Shown here piece after piece: positions 22,754-35,464 of a stretch of 64,000 bases of DNA. Source of the DNA: Chlorokybus atmophyticus (Eukaryota > Streptophyta > Chlorokybophyceae > Chlorokybales > Chlorokybaceae); contig RHPI01002076.1 in NCBI GenBank assembly GCA_009103225.1, positions 98,392-162,391 on the forward strand. Direction: 5' to 3'. The notes under the pieces were generated by a model that was not told the origin of the DNA, ran no database searches, and saw only the letters and a program-made list of their open reading frames with translations. The position numbers were made by a program, and so were the translations under genes. How positions within the stretch are numbered: the first letter of the stretch is position 1; the number at the start of each line of letters is the position of its first letter.

Positions 22754-23942
22754 CTGCACGAGCTCGTGTACACTACAGTTCTTGTACAACATGTTGTCGC
22801 CCGCAACCGCCACAATGTCATAGTCGCTCTCCACCTGAAAGGCAGGTAAATGTGAGTCCTCTGCACACGCTCATACATGCCACACACGCCCAGTTATGAG
22901 CGCACGGGCACACACACTTGTACCCACATGCACATGGCCATGTTATGCAAGTGTGCATGCGCACGCATGCACGCGCGCACTCACGCACGCACCCACCGAC
23001 CCACCGGTGTGGGTACCCACACGCACGCATTGGTACTCACCCTGCCTCCGTTAATGGCCACGGTCATGACGCGCTGGCCAACTTGGGTCCAGTAGCACTC
23101 TGCCCAATGCAGACTCACAGTGTATGTACCATTCGTCACAGGAACCTACCGTACGTGACGTACACATAAGGACATCAGTACTCTCAAACCACGTCTGAGT
23201 ATGCATCCCCTCACCTTGGTACAAGATATTCGACTATAAGTAGCGCTTGTTATAACCTTCTTGGAGTCCGCAACCATACCACCAGTGTAGTAAATCCTTT
23301 ACCCAAGTGATACCCGCCGAGTCCACAAAGTTGGCTTTTGACCCGCATGCAATGTACGCAGAAGTCGTCCCTAAAGTGATTTGTCAAAAACATGCAGCCC
23401 AAGCACGCATGCACATGCATCACTTGCATTTTCTGTACACACAAGAATGTGCACACGCATACACACCTGTAGGTCGAGATAGAGTTGTGGGTGGAGAAGG
23501 TGCCGGCGGAAGCGGGCCCGGGATGTTGGCAGGAGAAGTCTTTGTGACCGTAATGCCCTTGAGCTTTGCGATGTCCGTCACGGCAATGAACTGGACGTTC
23601 AGGCTGCCGTCAGCTACGTGAGTGGTGAAAGTTTGTAGCGCAGCCGCGATGAGCTCGTCGTCAATGATGTTGTAATTTATCAGCACCGTCACGCCCTCCA
23701 CCATGACGTTGAAGTCCAGCGTATATTCCCAATGGCACAAGCATGTTCACATGTAAATGCGTGTGCGTGCGCGCGGGCGTGCGTGTGTCAGTGTCAAGCA
23801 AACCATACTTGAGTGCTGTAGACCTCGACAATGCGCAGGGTCACATCATACCAGCCTGGTGTGACCTTGAACCTGCAGTTGGCGTTGTTACCGTGGTGCT
23901 CGCTCTGGTACACCATGGTGGCCATGTCTGCAGGGTCAACAC
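22754..23942 (-). pseudogene. Malectin-like carbohydrate-binding domain gene, probably decayed, at least two domains
   Basis: Five exon-like pieces in 5'-3' order: 23942-23809 (MVYQSEHHG; GWYDVTLRIVEVY), about 23728-23468 (DFNVMVEGVTVL; DGSLNVQFIAV; then a Pro-rich linker), 23370-23215 (CGSKANFVDSAGITW; ILYQ), 23145-23041 (NGTYTVSLHWAECYW; GQRVMTVAINGG) and 22834-22754 (SDYDIVAVAG). The order and motifs fit two successive malectin-type domains (GGxxxxD / LYQ / Y.V.LHFAE / FDV..NG / DI...G / DG.L.V.F). Defects: an in-frame TAG in the third piece, no AG acceptor between pieces 1 and 2, and a frame mismatch between pieces 3 and 4. It could be a pseudogene, or a real gene with unusual splicing. 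Ends are not defined. A weak candidate upstream exon lies at 24085-24378. Confidence 0.6.
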
Positions 23943-26900
23943 CTGATGAATGACAGCAGCATGTCAATCTTCACAACCACCGCTTGTTCACAAACACCCC
24001 TCTTTTAGACCTGCTTTTGCAACGCAGAGGCGGGGACGGGCAAGGGGGAAGGGGGCAGAGGGCGCCGTGTCTACCTCCGTCGACTTAATCAGCATGGTTC
24101 ACCAATAGCTGCCGCCCTGGGTCAGCAAGCTCTGGTCCGCAGGGTTGGGCGGGTGGGTTAAACAGCTCAGAGCATCCAACAATCAGACTGTCCAGGACAG
24201 CACCAACACGGTCAGGTAAGACTGCCCACCAAGAGGCTGTGACAAGGGAGGGGCCGATTGGCTGGCCCCTTGGCTGCTGCATGGGCCCAATAGCGACCAG
24301 TTTAACCTTGGTTGACTCTTCGGTGGTAATGAAGGCAGCTGTCACATCATCCCCGGTGGAAGCAGGCAAGTGAGACACTGCTCAGCTCCGAGCCAAGCGT
24401 AGAGTTTACGCTAGTGCGGGTCGCCTGTTGTGCATGCGGCACTTCCCGTGTCTTATGCGCTCGCTGCTCCTAGTCTAGGTCACTGAAGAGCTCAGTAGTA
24501 GCGGCGCTAATGCGCTGCTCGCCCAATGGGGCCGCAGCTCACCATGCGCGAACATGCAAGTCGTCGCTTGCTGTCTTGCTGCCATGCGGCTGCAAACGTC
24601 ACGGTGAACAACACTGTTGCATGGCCTGCAGAGTACATCAGCGCTTCTCAGCTCACACAACTGGCAGCACAGAGCAGCATTTTGCTGCTCAACTGCAGAA
24701 TGATGACACAGCACGGTCAGCCTGATGAGACTTACAGTCAAATCTGTTGGCATGATTGGATTCGGACAAGCAGTGGAGCCATACAACCGCAGCTTGCAAT
24801 GTAGCAAAGCTTGAGCATTCAAACACCATGACCCTGCAGCTGCGAATCTCATTCATTCATGCAGCCATTCGTGCACTTTTGCAGCAACGCAAGCGATTGC
24901 TAAGTCACGTGTGGCCAACCTTTTCTTTTTGGGGGAGAAACCTGTTAACCCACCCCGTCCTGGCGATAACCATGCGGCCAGCATGGCTGCCACTGGCGCA
25001 AGTCATCATTGCGCATGCTGCACAAAATGGCGAGAGTGCCCGCAGCACGTGCAGCAGCATGGGGGAGAGCGTGAAGAACGTCAGCTCAAATTCTGTGCGT
25101 GCCCAGGTATGCGCATTGTTATTGAGGGCTTAAGCACTCTTCCTTGCTCGGTGTGCTGATGTCAAGTGCAGCAACTTGAGAGTCCCTCACTGGAGACACA
25201 CTAGTAATGAAGCATGGGGCACATCCAAAGGCACTATTCTAGTGTTATGAGCCGTAGCATGGATGCGGAAGGAAGTCAAAGTTTTCGTGATTATTTTAAA
25301 CTATATGCTGCATTGAAATGAGCAGCATCAATTCTACTCAGTTAACTTGCAACTAGGAAGACTCGATTAAGTGTTGGTGCTAGCCCAGATGAGGCACTCG
25401 CACAATTATTGCTGTAATGTTGCCAGCTGAGCAATGCCTTGTATGCTTATTAGCAAGTATGTGATATTGAGTGTTTGCATGCGCGCGTGCATAATCAGCA
25501 AGGGAGAGCACTTGGCCAAGTGCAACCTATGAGCTGCATGTCGTCGTGTGCGTATGTGCATGTTGATGTTGTCATGTACGTGATTTGCTCGCCATGATTC
25601 TTATCCTGCTTGGCCATGGTTATGCAGTTGCAAAGTTATCTGTTTGAAATCTTATGTGCATAAACAACCTAGCAATCACTGTCGTTACAACTATGGCGTA
25701 GCATGTTCAACTTGGCTACGCACACATCCGTATATAAGGATCTATCACACGTTCCAGTACCTTCGTGACAAGGTTTAGCAATACATTCAACGCTACCTTA
25801 GCATGGGCGCCTTTACGCAAAGAGCTTAAAAGTAAAAGGTACCCGGGATACAAGCACACAATGATGAACGAAAGACACGTAATACCGATCTACTCGACAA
25901 TATATGTACAAAACAACCACACAAGCCAAACTAGGCTAAGATATGATGTTGAAAGAGGTTAATGTATATGTGTACATTTTGTATTTGTGTGTATATGCGC
26001 AATGCAAATGAACATGCAAGGAACAGACATGCTCAATGCAATGAGCATAATACGCTTATGATCTCTATTATTTGATGTTAACGCACAGGCTACACAACTA
26101 CGTTGCTGCTGTACCACTCCGTTAGTTATATTGTTGCGCAACGTGTTATGTGTGACATGTTACGTTAACGTCTTTGTGCACATCATATCATGTACATCAT
26201 GTATTAGTGTTCAAATGCAATGCAAATGAACAAGGAATAAACATGCTCATTGCAACGAGCATAATACGCCAACCATCCCTATCATTTGATGTTAACGAAC
26301 ATGTTACACAATTACTGTTGTAGTCTAATTTAACCACCCCGTTAGTCATGTTCATTCATATATGTACACCTACGTACGTACGTACATACAGTAATTCTTG
26401 AAGCGCATAGCGGCTTGTATGGTTAGCAGCTGTGGGTGACTCAAGGTTTTTTAAATCTTAATGTCGACCTTCATCGATTACAACACAGTGTAGTTCAAAC
26501 AAGTCAAAATTCCATCTTGATACAAACATCATCGCTTTGCCGACGCCCTGTTGATTGTAACACTATATAATACATTTCGCCCCCCGTAGTAACTTGATTT
26601 AGTATACAGCGTTGTTCACACACAGTAATGTATGTTATATGTAAACATTATTCATGAGAGTTTACACTTTTATCATTGCCATGGCCTATACAAGCTTGCA
26701 CTGGCGTTGCAAGAACCGCTAATAACATCAATGTCTTGATGTAACGACAAGTTGTCATTGCATAATAAATTGTAAGATGTAGTTAATGACTAATATTTAC
26801 GATATTGCGCTAAAATAATTATGGTCATTGCTTAAAGGAAGCGACCTTTTTGTAATATCAGGCTTAAACCATACATGGTCACTGCATTGAGTGTAAACTG

Positions 26901-27824
26901 AAATGCAATACACCATGACAATCAATAATATTGCATATGCGCATTGTTGATAACAGCACGTATGCTGGTACCTGGTAAGTCTCAACTTGAGCTCTTCATT
27001 TTGCTTGGACATGCCCATTGTCCTGGACATGCATGTCGTCACGCTCGAAGCAATACATGGCGGCAGGATGGACACCAATCCACTGCCTCACTGATTCAGA
27101 AACCCTGTCTGAATCACTGACTCACTGAGTCACAGAGTCAAACTCAAGCCTGGCGTTTGTCACCGACCTGCCACAAATACCGCGCGCCTACAGCACAGAT
27201 AGCGCGCCCGACGACGGCGGCGGCGGCGGCGGTGGCGTTGAGGACGTAGAGGGCGCCAGCATCGTCGTGGTCACAAGGGTCATTGGAGGAGTTCAATCCA
27301 TTTGCATTACGCCTGGTCTGCTGCTTGGAGCAGAGACATGCCAGAGTTGGGTTCAATTATGGTGCTTGCTGCAAGGCTGACTTGGCAGCAGTAGCGCCGG
27401 CTGGGGCGTCAATGAGGCGAAAGTAGCTGTCATCCGGCGTTGGCCACACTCGTGAAGAGATTGACCCTTCCAAAAGCCACCAGCTAAAACGCCTTTCTTG
27501 TGTGCGCTGCATAGTAAGGCACGGGTGCTGTCGCAATTTCTCGCTTTTTGCATGAGACCGGACTTGACATGTGCGTATGTGCACAAAAGTTTGATATGTG
27601 TACGCATTCACACAGTTCTCGCCACTTGTAACTTGCCTGTGCAATGTGCACGTCACCGTTTACTCTAACGTGTTATCGCCCTGCTGCAGAGATGAGGACG
27701 GTCAGCCGGCAGCAGCAGCTGCTCATTGGGCAGCAGTTACCATTGCACAGTTGAAAGGACTGTTACAGTCAGTACAACACAACCATCAGCAAGCAACAAC
27801 TGGGAAAGCCCTCACTCTCAAGCC
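23943..27824. other. Gene-poor interval upstream of CNNM
   Basis: No gene recognised. Possible remnants: the minus-strand open stretch 24085-24378 (might belong to the malectin-like gene), and a minus-strand exon-like piece around 26975-27080 ending in a GT donor, without family signal. The segment at 27105-27145 is an imperfect TGACTCA/TGAGTCA-type repeat. The CNNM promoter and 5' UTR should lie at the right end. Confidence 0.45.
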
Positions 27825-30331
27825 ATGGCCGAGGAGGAGCAGCTGCAGCAGTGTCTAGCTGACTGTGCTGCGGTGTGGGACTACAACTTCAATAGTAGCA
27901 GTTCCACAGCATGTCTAACGGGGTGTCTTGAGGAGGCGGGATGGACAGCCCCCGTCGCGCCGGACTACCTCAATGCTGTCTGGGCCGGCCTCCTCGTCGT
28001 CCTGTCCGCCACATTCTCTGGTCTTGGCCTCGGCCTCATGTCGCTTGACAAGCTTGGCCTGCAGGTAAGCACTTGATAAATAGTTTGCGCATATGTGCGT
28101 TCGTTCCAGCACCATTGTAATGGCACATCAGGGTATGCTCGCATGGCGTCATCATCATCTGCATGCATAATTGTGTGCACTGTGGGCGTGCATGTTGTGG
28201 TATGTTGTGGCAACTACATGGGATGTTATGGGCAGGGTATTGCATAGCTCACCATGGCTGAGTGTGGTTGTATAAGGAAGCAGTATGCGTTGTGGTTTGT
28301 TGTCAGATACTCATGGATAGCGGGGAGCCGCAAGAGAGGGAGTGGGCAAAGACAATCTACCCCATCAGGCAGAAGGGCAACCTGCTGCTATGTACGCTGC
28401 TTCTTGGCAACGCATTTGTCAACTCCTTCATAGCCATCCTGTTAGCCTCCATCACGACAGGCATGATCGGCCTGATTGCGTCGACGGGACTTATACTCAT
28501 ATTCGGAGAGATCATCCCGCAGGCCGTGTGCAGCAGACACGGGCTGATGATCGGGGCGAAGACCGTGTGGATTGTGAGGGCATTTGTGGTGTTGTTCTTC
28601 CCCGTCACGTACCCCATCAGCTTGATACTCGATTGGGTCCTTGGACGGGAGATGAACAACACCTTCTCCAAAGAGGAGCTCATGAGGCTCATCGCCATCC
28701 ATGTGGAAGACCCACAGGCACAATTGGAGTCGGGCCTCACGCGTGATGATGAGAAGCTCATCTCCGGCGCGTTAAAGTACAAGAACAAGGCCGTAAAGGA
28801 GGTGATGACTACTCTCGACCGGGCATTCATGCTTGAGCAGTCGCAGAAGCTCGACTTTGAGACACTGTTTGAGGTATACAAGAGCGGGTTCACGCGCATA
28901 CCTGTATACGACACCTTCCCACAAAACATGGTGGGCGTGTTATATGCGAAGGACCTCATTCTTGTCGACCCCGATGATGCGATCGAGGTCCGTGCCATCC
29001 TTTCTTTCCACGGCCGTGAGATCCGCACAGTTAAAGAAAACACCAGCCTTGAAGATGTGTTTAAAGAGTTCAAAACGAGCTACATCCACCTGCTGTTTGC
29101 CACCAATGAAAAGGAGCAGAAGATAGACGTGAGTGTGATCAGGAGTGTGGGTTAAGTTGGACACTTAAGTGTGACTGTTGCTGAGCTTGCTTTTTGGGTT
29201 GTGTGTTTCAGTTTCACCCGTTGCCGAGTCACGGGCAACACGAGTACACAATGACCGGGTTGATCACGCTGGAGGACGTGATTGAGGAGCTGCTGCAGAC
29301 GGAGATCGTGGACGAGACAGACAACTTCGTAGACGTAAACCAGCCGATGAAACGCGTGGCGAGGGCAAGGAAAGACGTCTCGCTGTTCCTCACCATGCTG
29401 CAGCATAAACGCACGCCAAGTGATGCCCTGTCTTTGCAAGAGATTGAAGCCATCACAACGTTTTTGTCTCACAATCTGAAGGTGAACTTTGTTGTACCTC
29501 TACCTCCCTTGTGCAGTTGTAAGGTCACCACAAGTTGTAACACAACATGTGTTGTGGCATGCAGGAGTTCAAGAAGCTAAGCAAAGTGCCGCATGTGGTG
29601 AAAGACCTTGTGCGACATGCTACGTTGGTTGACCGCTTTCAGGGTGAGCAGGAATGTGAAACAAGAACAAACGCTCTGCTTGTGTATGATGACACATCGT
29701 TCATGTTGGCTATTGTTGGGTTTTTGGAAGTTGAAGTATTGACCCATCGCAGATGAGGAGGATGCAACAGGGGCCAACAGCCACGTCATATACGAGCGTG
29801 GCCGGCAAGCAGACTTCTTGACGCTAGTGCTCCAGGGCAAGGTACACACAATCCACTTGGAAAAACTACCTCCTCATGCTGTCAATGGTAAACCCAGCTG
29901 TATCTCCCTTTCAGGTGGTGGTGCGCTCTGGTCTGGACAACTTTGAGTCCGACCTTGGGCCCTGGTCGGTCTTAGCACACGCCGCCGTGCTCGCTGAACC
30001 GTATGTAGCGGACTACACTGCCATCATGTATGGCGCCGGCCGCCTACTACACGTATGCAACAACTTGCATGTTCTATCCCATGCGTTTGTGCACTTTTTC
30101 AACCTGACAATGTGTTGGGTGATGCAGATCAACCGGGCGAGTTACATGGGTGCGTGGCGGGTCATGCAGGCCAACTATGTCGGTAAGACGTTGGAGACGA
30201 AGTTGGATCCCGTCGTGGAGATGACGCGCTTCGGCAGCGAGAGTCCCGTGAGCCCGCAGGGCACGGACCCGATGAGCCCTTTCAGCGACTCGACAATGAG
30301 TGAGAACGACAGAGCACCACTGTTGCAATAG
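27825..30331 (+). CDS. CNNM / Mam3-type DUF21-CBS metal (Mg2+) transporter
   Basis: Membrane protein of the CNNM/CorC family, implicated in Mg2+ or other divalent-cation efflux. Exons 27825-28064, 28307-29128, 29212-29481, 29565-29643, 29753-29841, 29915-30052 and 30128-30331 close to 613 codons with TAG. A short Cys-containing N-terminus precedes the DUF21 membrane core (FSGLGLGLMSLD; GNLLLCTLLLGNAFVNS; FGEIIPQAVCSRHGL). Then come two CBS repeats with family landmarks (FTRIPVYDTFPQNMVGVLYA; MTGLITLEDVIEELLQTEIV). A cyclic-nucleotide-binding-like domain follows (DFLTLVLQGK...VVVRSG) and a Ser/Pro-rich tail. All introns are GT-AG. The start ATG (AGCCATGG) fits the family length before the first helix. 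It is convergent with FPG. The transported ion cannot be read from the sequence. Confidence 0.94.
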
Positions 30332-31112
30332 GGTGAAGACGTTGTTTTCATTCACCACCGGGGCTATGGTGGAGTCGCGTTTCTTCTTTTGCCACTATGC
30401 AGGGAGGATAAGATGTGTATATGTGTGACACGATGTGGACGTGTGAAACGCTGTGTACACTGTTGAGTACAGAGTAAGAGGTGCAGTTGTCAACACAAGT
30501 TGATATACGGCCTTCAAATGGCTTTGGCTAAGTTAGACGCACTCTCTATGGGCTGCCTGAGCGCGAAATGCATACTGAGTGCTCTGGCTTCTCGGTTGCT
30601 TGAGCTTGGCTCATTCATTATTGTCGTAGCTGCAGTGCGGCTGCTAATGGTGTCCGTCTATGCTCTGCTTCTGACCACATGCAGCGTGGTGTGATGGTTT
30701 GCACTGAATCATCACCAGGTTGACAGATTGCGCAATCATCCAACCTGCTTTGCGGAACGGATATGCGTCGCAGTTGGGCTGCGTACTGGTGAGCGAATGG
30801 ACTAGACCCTTTTGTGTGACCCATTACTTTAGTGTGCATTTTTGCTGCGCGTCGCTTCATTGCTTACATTGCGTGACTGCACCAAGGCACGAGTGCTTAC
30901 AACAAATTGCGGTGAACACTTTCAACATGAGCTGCTGAGTCTAGTACACTCAGCAGCATACGATGTGCAGACTCCATGCGACAGGTACCATCAATGCTTG
31001 CCGCATTGAGGTTGTGGGGGCTGTCCTTATAGCTGACACCGACGCCTGCACAAGCACCTTGTGTAACTTACATAAATTGTCAACCTATGTGCAACTGAAA
31101 CATTGCAATACA
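30332..31112. other. Convergent intergenic region between CNNM and FPG
   Basis: Holds the 3' flanks of two genes facing each other. No conserved frame or repeat seen. Confidence 0.6.
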
Positions 31113-34100
31113 TCAACGCGTTGTCCGACGCACTCTCTTAGCTTTCAACTTGATCTTCACCTCGCTCGCCTTTGTAGTTGCCGTAACCACCTGTCTTTGC
31201 GCCTTTGCAACAGACCGTGTCACACGCTTTTGTGCTGCTGTTGTTGTTAACACAACCGAATTGGTAACATCATCTACAGCCTGCTTCCTCTTCTTCGTCC
31301 TCGTCTGCTTTTTGTCCACAACTTCTTCAACAAAGGCTGTCGCTAGTCTCCTCTTTGCTTTTGGCTTCATCACCACCTTGTCGCCTTTATCAATGCTTGG
31401 GCGGCTGGCTTGTTTAATACCACCCTGTTTCCCAGTCTCAGCCATTATCTCACTGCCATCGCCATCATCATCTTCACCTTGTTCAGAAGCTGATGAGACA
31501 ACAACCTCTTTGGTTGCCTTCTTCTTTCGTGTAGTAGTTGCCGCTGTTGTTTTGGCAGCTGCGCCTTTGGGCAGCTTCTGAACAGCTGGCACAATTGCCG
31601 TAGTCTGCAAGTAACTCTTTGTCAGCACCGACACGCAACACATGAGTTGTTTCATGCAGACAGAGGGAAGCACATTAAACAAAGTGATGGTGATGGGATG
31701 TGACCGCTGAACCAGACACCTACTCACCCGTCCACCGACTTCTGCGAACTCAATATGCATCCCTGTGAAGCGATGAAAACAACAGTAAGTATCAGTTTAT
31801 GACTATAGTCATGACACATGCAGTCCACAAACACATGCACACGCGCGCATCTCACACACCATTGTGTTTCCCCTTCTTCTTCCCCCATCTGTTATGAAAC
31901 AGCCACGTATCCGGGAAGAGTTTGCTGTCGGCGTTGAACTCAACAGCCATCTCGCACACGTGCGAGATGGTTTCATGCAGCCGCTTCATTTGGTCGTCGT
32001 CTAGTGTGTTCGCCCTCTGCGCCGGGTGAATGCGCGACTGATAGAGCACCTCATCAGCAACCCAGTTGCCCACGCCGGCTGCAAACTTCTGTTGGGAAAG
32101 GAAAGGACGACTGTCAGTCTTGATGAATCAATAAACTTCAGAACAGCACAGTGTCATGCATGCCTGCATGCACGTGTGCGCACTGCACTTGAACAAGCGT
32201 GCACATGTGCGCACTACACTTGAATGTTAACCTGCATACACAATCAGACATGGTCATGTGACGATGTGCATGTGCACACGCATGCCAAAATGCATGCACG
32301 CACACGCACACACGCGCATCTACGAGCACACGTGCAGGGGCATGCACATCGCATGCAAGTATTAGCGCGCCAATCCATGCCCGCATGCCCGCCTGCCCAA
32401 CGGCAGGCATGCGCACGCGAATGTGTCCAAACGCATACATGCCGGCACAATCATGCATGCATCCGTGTGCACACATCTGAACGCCAGCATGCCCACGCAC
32501 ACACAATGCACAAGCGATACATGAAAGTCCACGCCTGCAGGTGCGGGCTCTTATGCACAAATGCAAGCAAGCATGCGCGCATGCACACGTACACGGACCA
32601 TATGCTGCTTGCTGTATGCAATGTAACACACAGTGTTTCCAAACAAGCACATTATCTGACCTGGTCCAACAGGAGTGCTTTTATGGGTGGGGTGCGTCTC
32701 CGCACGGCAACAGCAAACTCCTCCAATTGCGGCATGCTCAAGATTGGGTCGAAGCCCAGCTCACTTATCGGCGGCTCATTTGCTGGCTGCTCACAAAGAA
32801 AACACTATGGGTGCCGATAATGTGCTGCTTATTACACACGACATTCACAAAACCCGGCGGAGTAGTGTATCTGGAGTGTCATATGCATCATTTGTGCAAA
32901 AGCCAAGTTTTGTGCATACACGACACAACACGACACGACTTCTCTACTGAAGCGAATGGACAGGCATGTAGTATATGTTGTGACAAGTTGCCACAAGAGC
33001 ACTTACGTCCTGAAACACGCGGATGCGAGCAAAGCGCCTCGAATCACGGAACGCCAGGTGCGTCCCATCTTCAAACTGGTCAAGCATAATGACAATAAGC
33101 TATATTCAGATATTGAACAGCTGTGCATCATATTAACGACAGCAATGAGTGACAAATATGATGCGAGAATCAGTCAAGTGCTTGATAAGTCAAGTGCTTG
33201 ATAAGTCAAGTGCTTAATCAGTCAAGTACTTGGTCAATCTTACCTCTAGAAGCAGTTTGTGATATTTCGGCGGCCACTTGCTGCTATCCACCTTGAAACT
33301 GACATTACGTACACAATATAAATACATCACTGTGCGTAAGAAGCATCATTCACACACAAGCGATATTCTTTGCTAAACCGGATCAGCCAACCGCACATAA
33401 TGAGTGATGCAAGAAACTCTGTTCCGTGCCATACCTTTTGTACTTGGTGCCTGGCTGATCCTTCACAACAAACGACCCCGTCATGCCTATGCGCACAGCA
33501 GCTAGATCAACACGAGGCGATGCAGTCACTTGTTGATGTAAGATAAATGAACGATTGCACAACATATGCTTGATCATGACCTGTCATATTACATGTGAAA
33601 TGCAACGGTACTAACAGTAATGTCTGCACTGATGTGTGTCTCTGTTACTACACAGCTCCACCTCTTGAACAGAGGTCACACAGTGTTATGGTATCTCTTC
33701 CCCATCTTCTGTGCTCGTAAATTGTCAGTATGTATGTGATGAGACGCAAGCTTACCGAAGTGGAATGCTGGCCATGGTCGCTGGTCCAGCTCCCACCACA
33801 CGTGCTTGCCTTTCCTGTGAACCTGCAATCGCTTCAGCTCATTGAGTCTTGGCATTACATTGCCATGGAAGCTGACCAACTTCACAACGTCAACAATGGA
33901 AGCGGAAAAGCCCACCGCAACTCGCCACTGAACAGACACCACCTAGCACAAGAGTGTTGTGTATGCGACACCCACCCACAAACACCCACCCACACAGACA
34001 CATACAAACGAGAAGGGGCAAGCAGCATATGCGCACAGTTACAGACTCACGTCTACCAGCAGCCTTCCCTTGAGCGCCTCCTCCAGCTCCTTCCCGCTAA

Positions 34101-34321
34101 CGCCCGCTATCACAATCTGGCGCACAAAGCACGCAAGCAAACAACAGCTCGTCAGAATGCAATTACTAGTTGATACTTTTCTCTCCAGTCTCTTTACTGT
34201 GTGTGGTGTTTCTGGTATTTCTTACGGTGTCGTCTGCTGCGGTGGCGGTGAGGATGCGCTTGCCCTTGGCGTGAAGGGCGCACAGGCGCCGCGCCGCCTC
34301 GCACTCAGGCAGCTCCGGCAT
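31113..34321 (-). CDS. FPG1: Formamidopyrimidine-DNA glycosylase, plant/fungal type
   Basis: Bifunctional base-excision-repair glycosylase/AP lyase acting on oxidised purines. Ten exons: 34321-34226, 34116-34051, 33822-33756, 33486-33435, 33298-33244, 33075-33007, 32786-32661, 32088-31860, 31762-31728, 31604-31113; 428 codons. The N-terminus is MPELPECEAARR, with the catalytic Pro2 (after Met removal) and Glu3. Later landmarks are RKGKHVW (active-site loop Lys), FHFG|MTGS, DSRRFARI, ELGFDPIL, IKALLLDQ, and the H2TH region GVGNWVADEVLYQSRIHP. The VGGRTTAIVP motif replaces a zinc finger: there is no C-terminal Cys4 finger, as in plant FPGs. The ~160-residue C-terminus is Lys/Arg-rich with acidic patches and probably carries nuclear targeting. 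Intron 5 contains a 16-bp minisatellite. The gene lies in tandem behind the RRM gene. Confidence 0.95.
33172..33233. repeat. Minisatellite, about four copies of a 16-bp unit, in FPG intron 5
   Basis: AGTCAAGTGCTTGATA is repeated about four times with increasing divergence to the right. It lies wholly in an intron of the minus-strand FPG gene, near the donor of the exon ending at 33244. Confidence 0.9.
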
Positions 34322-35464
34322 TAGTAGAGTCAACTATAACAACCGTCTCACCCAAGCTGGCTGATGACTATGAAACAAAGGAAACCCAATTAAACACTCC
34401 TATCCTTTTGATGCTGCACCACACCGCACATGATGTTGCGCAACGTTCATTGTGGTGTAAGCGTCTCTCTCTCTGCTTCCAAACAGCACTCTGCTTCGCT
34501 ATGACCACTGATTATGCACTGCTACGCGCAGTTCAGCAGCGAAGCCGGCTTGCACTTCACTGTTTATCATTCAAGCAGACCAACCCATGCATGCAGGGAT
34601 TGCTTGGCACAAACTTGTCACACGCATGCCTGTGACACGGAGCATGCGCCCAGCGCCGTCCCTGGTGCTGCTGCCAACAGCCATCAGCCTGTTGGTGGCA
34701 GTGGCGGATGTGACGTGGCTGCGTGTCTACGCGAAAAAGAAAAATTGAACGAGGCAGCGAGGTACGGCGTACTCCGATAGCAGCGCCATACGGGAATGCT
34801 TTATGCGCAGTGACTGTCGGGTATGCCGCGTCCGCGCTGTTGGTGCATACGGTTACACTTCCCCAGTCCACAACGAGGACATTGCAATTTCTGCCAACTT
34901 CGTCATAGCTTGCGTTGCGTCTGTTCCGAGTGGTTGCGGGTAGGGTATGAGTTCAGCTAGATGAGATGCGCAATGGTTCCTGAACGGAAACACCACCCAC
35001 CATCGCGAATGCAATTTCCAGATATTAATTCATAAGCTGTGTGATAGCATGGAGGCGCAAGCAGCCTGCTACCTTCTTGCAACCAATCTTAGGCTGTTGC
35101 GCATCGCGCTCCAGCATTCAACCAGCACAATAGCAATTGTGGTATGCCGTTGCGCAGTCATGCACAACATCCCAGTGGGCAAACCACTATGGAAGCACCA
35201 ACATGCAGACTTGTATGTTGCAGCGTACGCGACAGTGGCTAACAACAAACAACAGCTACAGCAAAAGTATCACAACCATGCAATCACACCCGCTATGTCC
35301 TCAAGGGCTCTTGCAAGCTTTCCAAGTGACAAAGCCATTGATATCGATCGAGGTGTGCAGATTCATGCTCAGCTATGTAAGCCTCATTCAACCTGAAACG
35401 CACGAGGGAGCGTGAGAATGAAACAAAAGTTGAGATTTCCATTGTTGCAACAACAGAACTGCAC
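34322..35464. other. Spacer between FPG and the RRM gene
   Basis: Should contain the FPG promoter and the 3' UTR of the RRM gene. No conserved coding frame, RNA gene or repeat was recognised. Confidence 0.55.

Noticed and set aside
23221-23300. Alternative genetic code (TAG read as Gln) to explain the stop in the malectin-like piece
   Set aside because: TAG ends several well-defined genes in this window (eIF2B epsilon, PAT1, CNNM, MMTAG2), so it is a normal stop.
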